From positions 1 to 7,056 of the forward strand of contig USTB01000042.1 of NCBI GenBank assembly GCA_900557635.1: 7,056 bases of DNA. The letters are read 5' to 3'. This stretch comes from an uncultured Eubacteriales bacterium (GTDB taxonomy: Bacteria; Bacillota_A; Clostridia; Oscillospirales; CAG-272). The notes below the pieces were generated by a model, which did no database searches, had not been told where the DNA came from, and saw nothing but the letters and a program-made list of their open reading frames with translations. Shown one piece after another: positions 4,199-7,056 of the stretch; the first letter of the stretch is position 1, and each line of letters starts with the position of its first letter. The position numbers and the translations under genes are program-made.

Positions 4199-6004
4199 AT
4201 GAAAACTAAAGTGTTTCTGAAGCTGACATGTGCTCTTTTAGGCGTTCTCATTAAGCTTTCCGTGCTCACCGGCTGTTTTGTGCGCAATCTCGATTTCGGG
4301 AAGCACACCTCCGCCGAGGCACATGCACCCATCACGATACAATCGCCCTTTCGCAATCTGAGCGGCTTTTTGGATCTGGTGCACAGGAAGTATCCCGAGA
4401 TCAATCTGGAGGTCATCCCGTACAGCGGCGCAAACATGACGGCATATATGACCAGCCGTCTCCGTGCCGGGGACATGCCCGACATCTATTTCTCCACCAC
4501 CTATGTGCCGGGCCGGCATGATGTGAGTGACCGTCTCATCGATCTGTCCGCTTACCGCTTTACCGACGGATTTGCCGAGTCGCAACTGCGCGCCGTGTCG
4601 GACAACGGTGCCGTTTACATGCTGCCTACATATTATACCTGTCTCGGCATTACCTATAATAAGACCCTTTTGGAAAAGCACGGCTGGGAACTGCCGCGTA
4701 CCTTTGCGGAATTGGAGGAGCTGGCGCCCCGTGTGCGGGAGGCGGGATGTCATTTGGCTGTGTGCCAGATCGAGTTGCCCGGCGCGGGCTTCCAGTATCT
4801 GTGCAACATTCTGGATACCGTGTTTCTCAATACCTTGAACGGCAGGGCGTGGCAGGACGATTTTCTGAGCGGAAAGACCACCGTGGCGGATTCGCCCGAG
4901 ATGCTCGAAGCGATTTCGGTTCTGGAAAAATGGAAGTCGCTGGGCATGCTGGAGGGCGGCGATCCGAAAAGCGACGCCAATACCAAAAAGATCATGGCGA
5001 AGGGCAACACCCTGTTCATGCTGGGAAGTAGCAACAATTTTACGCCTGAGGAGAGCGAGGACGAATTCGGGCTGATGCCGTATCTTTCCGAGGACGGCAC
5101 GCAGAACGCTCTCATCGCAAATATTTCCCGTTATGTGGGTCTGAACAAGCATTTGGAGGACGCGGGCAACGAACAGAAGCTCATTGATGCACTGCACGTC
5201 ATGGAGGTTCTCACAACGGCAGAGGGCATACAGTCGATCAACGATTCCTATTCCGATACCTCTCTGCTTCCTCTTCGGAATTACACGATCCCCGAAACCA
5301 GCTACTACAAGCAGGTGGAGGATGACCTCAATCGGGGGCTGACCGCGCCGTTTATCTACGACGGATGGGAAAATATCATCGTGCCTGTGGGTAATGCCGT
5401 GATTTCCTATATGCGCGGGCTGACGTCTTTAGACAGCATCGCGGTGTCGTTTGATGACAACCGCAATCTTCTGTGGGACAATTCTTCCATCGCGTATACT
5501 ACCGTGACCGAAAAGCTGACCACCGACGACTGTGCGCGTCTTGTCGGCATCAGCTTTGCACAGGCGGTGAACGCCGATCTTGCGCTCATCTCCGTGAACA
5601 AGTGGTACAAGATGGATGATGACGGCAATCTGAACACCGACGGGGTGAGCGGCGAGCTGTATCCTCTGCCCGTGACCGATCAGACCGTCACCGGTATTCT
5701 GCCCACGGGATGGCGGCGAAATATTCAGACGGTGCGTCTGACGGGCAAGCGGATCCGTGAGCTTGCCGAAAAGGGATACGACCGCTACGGGGACGAAAGC
5801 AAGACCTTTCCGTATGTATTGGTCACGCCCGAGGGCATGAGCCTGTCGGATACCAAAAGCTACACGGTTGTGATATGCGGATTGACACAGGCGGTCGCCG
5901 CCGAGGGCAAGCTGACCGACACCGGTATCCCCGGTCTGGAGGCGGCGCTGAGCTATCTCTCCGGATTCGAGACTTTAAGTCCGAGTGATCTTGTCTGGAG
6001 GTGA
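4199..6004 (+). CDS. Lipoprotein: ABC-type solute-binding domain fused to a 5'-nucleotidase C-terminal-like domain, 601 aa
   Basis: A probable membrane-anchored extracellular binding protein. Residues 1-25 are a lipoprotein signal peptide ending in lipobox L23-T24-G25-C26. A family-1 type solute-binding domain spans about 44-425: first strand ITIQSP, KYPEINLEVIPYSG from K64, DMPDIYF (92-98), YMLPTYYTCLGITYNKTLLEKHGWELP (140-166), and later GNTLFMLGS. These are hallmarks of sugar and oligosaccharide binding proteins. Residues about 433-595 look like the C-terminal, nucleotide-recognising half of 5'-nucleotidases: TTVTEKLTTDDCARLVG, then ADLALIS (459-465), SGELYPLPVTDQTVTGILPTG (ending G504) and VRLTGKRIREL (from V512). 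The NGGxR motif expected after ADLALI reads SVNKW, so canonical nucleotide contacts are missing, and the metallophosphatase half is absent. The protein is longer than usual binding proteins (about 400-450 aa) by this domain. Its stop overlaps the ribosome site of the next gene. No permease or ATPase gene is seen, suggesting ligand sensing rather than import. The solute-binding call is firm; the C-terminal domain is probable. Confidence 0.92.
   Translation: MKTKVFLKLTCALLGVLIKLSVLTGCFVRNLDFGKHTSAEAHAPITIQSPFRNLSGFLDLVHRKYPEINLEVIPYSGANMTAYMTSRLRAGDMPDIYFSTTYVPGRHDVSDRLIDLSAYRFTDGFAESQLRAVSDNGAVYMLPTYYTCLGITYNKTLLEKHGWELPRTFAELEELAPRVREAGCHLAVCQIELPGAGFQYLCNILDTVFLNTLNGRAWQDDFLSGKTTVADSPEMLEAISVLEKWKSLGMLEGGDPKSDANTKKIMAKGNTLFMLGSSNNFTPEESEDEFGLMPYLSEDGTQNALIANISRYVGLNKHLEDAGNEQKLIDALHVMEVLTTAEGIQSINDSYSDTSLLPLRNYTIPETSYYKQVEDDLNRGLTAPFIYDGWENIIVPVGNAVISYMRGLTSLDSIAVSFDDNRNLLWDNSSIAYTTVTEKLTTDDCARLVGISFAQAVNADLALISVNKWYKMDDDGNLNTDGVSGELYPLPVTDQTVTGILPTGWRRNIQTVRLTGKRIRELAEKGYDRYGDESKTFPYVLVTPEGMSLSDTKSYTVVICGLTQAVAAEGKLTDTGIPGLEAALSYLSGFETLSPSDLVWR
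5997..6004 (+). promoter_or_regulatory. Consensus ribosome site overlapping the lipoprotein stop codon
   Basis: GGAGGTGA is a full match to the anti-16S sequence; its last three bases are the TGA stop of the lipoprotein gene. It lies 7 bases before the ATG at 6012. Ribosomes ending on the first gene would be at the start of the second, so the two are very probably translationally coupled. Confidence 0.93.
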
Positions 6005-6011
6005 AAACGAC

Positions 6012-7056
6012 ATGGGTACCAAAAGGGGACAAGTCTTGGGGCGCCGCAGAGATCTGTTTGCACTGTTCTTTATGATCGCGGCGTTCGCGGTTGCGGTAGC
6101 TGTGGGGATTCTCGTTTTTGTCAGCGCGTATCATTCAAGCATCGACGGCGTTCTGTATCGGGAGCGCCTGAGCCAGACCAAGGAGGTCACGTCTCAACTG
6201 TTTGAGGGCTTGGAGAACGTGGTGGAGTATCTGTGGAATGATGCGGAGCTGCACTGTAGCTTTTTCCTGCAGCAGGACATTGCTACGACCGAGAAATTGC
6301 AGGAATTCATGCAGGAACAGCGACATCTGCACGGTCGGTTGTCGGATGCGGACATTGTGGCGGTGGATTCGCGCGGATGCTACATGACGCAGGACGGCTG
6401 GCAGGGTGCGCTGACCGAAATGGGTCGTTTGGCGGACCGTCCCGAACAGGTCAGCTTTGTGTCCAAGACAATGACCGCCGATCAAACATACATGTATTTT
6501 CTGCGCCGCCTGGATCGCCCCGTGGTCTTGGCGGACGGGGACAAAACAGTGACCGTGTGCTACTACGGCATTTCACGCAGTATGACAGCGCTCGATCCGT
6601 ACTTTTCCTGCAAGGCATATGACAACAGCAACAGCGTCTATGTTTTGGATCGGTACGGCTCCCGCCTGTTCCGAAGCAGTGGAAGCGGCAGTCTTTTGCG
6701 CGGCTTTAACGCCTTCGGCATTTTGGCTGAGATGGAATATCTGAACGGAACGTCCTTCGAGGAGGCGGAACATGAGCTTCGGGAAAGCGGTATGGGCTGT
6801 TCCAATGCCGTTCTGGACGGAGAGGAATATTACTGCGTCCTGTATCAGATGAAAAATGCGGACTGGGTGCTTCTGTTTATGGTGCCGTCGTCCTATGTGG
6901 CGACCGATATGGTGTCGCTGGTGGAAATGACGAGCGGATTCATCATAACCCTTGCCATCGCCATGTTTGCGGTGGGGACGGTCGCCATTGTCTGCGTCTG
7001 GCATTACAGACAACACCGAGACGTTGTGGCCGAACATCGGGATGATCCTTCCGATC
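6012..7056 (+). CDS. Membrane sensor protein with dCache-like outer domain, 3' end cut off by the window
   Basis: The first 348 residues of a signal-transduction receptor; its output domain lies beyond the window. A basic N terminus (RGQVLGRRR) precedes transmembrane helix 1 (about 15-40). Residues 41-305 form a large extracytoplasmic domain and about 306-330 a second helix, followed by HYRQQHRD facing the cytoplasm. The outer domain shows a dCache-type pattern. A long helix (about 42-110, ERLSQTKEVTSQLFEGLENVVEYL) leads to a first PAS-like unit with ADIVAVDSRG (113-122). A second unit has SVYVLDRYGSRLF (from S208), and the closing WVLLFMVPSSY starts at W285, where Cache domains end before helix 2. 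In Clostridia such N-terminal regions precede histidine kinase, hybrid kinase or GGDEF output domains; which one applies here cannot be seen. The start is fixed by GGAGGTGA 7 bases upstream. Coupling to a solute-binding lipoprotein suggests that the loaded lipoprotein is the ligand or partner of the outer domain (inference). Confidence 0.85.
   Translation, partial: MGTKRGQVLGRRRDLFALFFMIAAFAVAVAVGILVFVSAYHSSIDGVLYRERLSQTKEVTSQLFEGLENVVEYLWNDAELHCSFFLQQDIATTEKLQEFMQEQRHLHGRLSDADIVAVDSRGCYMTQDGWQGALTEMGRLADRPEQVSFVSKTMTADQTYMYFLRRLDRPVVLADGDKTVTVCYYGISRSMTALDPYFSCKAYDNSNSVYVLDRYGSRLFRSSGSGSLLRGFNAFGILAEMEYLNGTSFEEAEHELRESGMGCSNAVLDGEEYYCVLYQMKNADWVLLFMVPSSYVATDMVSLVEMTSGFIITLAIAMFAVGTVAIVCVWHYRQHRDVVAEHRDDPSD

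Noticed and set aside
4191..4220. TTGACA just before the lipoprotein ATG as a second promoter
   Set aside because: No -10-like hexamer follows at 16-18 bases; a much better promoter lies at 4025-4053.
4238..5197. Minus-strand open frame of 319 codons within the lipoprotein gene
   Set aside because: It is the mirror of a clearly recognisable solute-binding protein. The product is rich in H, Q and I with no domain pattern and no start signal.

Overview
The window looks like chromosomal DNA of a GC-rich Clostridia-type Firmicute, probably a gut or anaerobic lineage. The evidence is consensus AGGAGG-type ribosome sites, sigma-A-type promoters, a lipoprotein with a Gram-positive-style lipobox, a GNAT protein whose motifs I recognise from Clostridia, and strong G/C preference at third codon positions. 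The taxonomic call is an inference; no marker gene is present. I see no tRNA, rRNA, CRISPR array or insertion sequence.

Left part (1-3414) is read on the minus strand. From upstream to downstream it holds a 380-residue protein with a DNRLRE-like C-terminal half (2272-3414), a consensus sigma-A promoter (2158-2186), a GNAT acetyltransferase (1559-2062), a 201-residue unknown protein (883-1488) and a 205-residue unknown protein (192-809). A strong 17-bp hairpin terminator (64-108) follows. The last three genes are spaced 70 and 73 bases apart and probably form one transcript from the 2158-2186 promoter to the 64-108 terminator.

Right part (3537-7056) is read on the plus strand. A MutT-like Nudix hydrolase (3537-3941) is divergent from the DNRLRE-like gene across a 122-base gap rich in short inverted repeats. 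A 257-base regulatory region follows, with a 15-bp palindrome, an extended -10 sigma-A promoter (4025-4053) and a leader of about 139 bases with several possible stems. It drives a lipoprotein gene (4199-6004) tightly coupled to a membrane sensor gene (6012 to the window end, cut off).

The most interesting item is this last pair. The lipoprotein joins a complete ABC-type solute-binding domain to what looks like a 5'-nucleotidase C-terminal (nucleotide-recognition) domain without its catalytic metallophosphatase half. The stop codon of the lipoprotein lies inside a perfect GGAGGTGA ribosome site for the next gene, a two-helix membrane protein with a large dCache-like outer domain. No ABC permease or ATPase is seen. 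My inference is a surface-sensing module in which a tethered binding protein presents ligand to a membrane receptor, rather than an importer.
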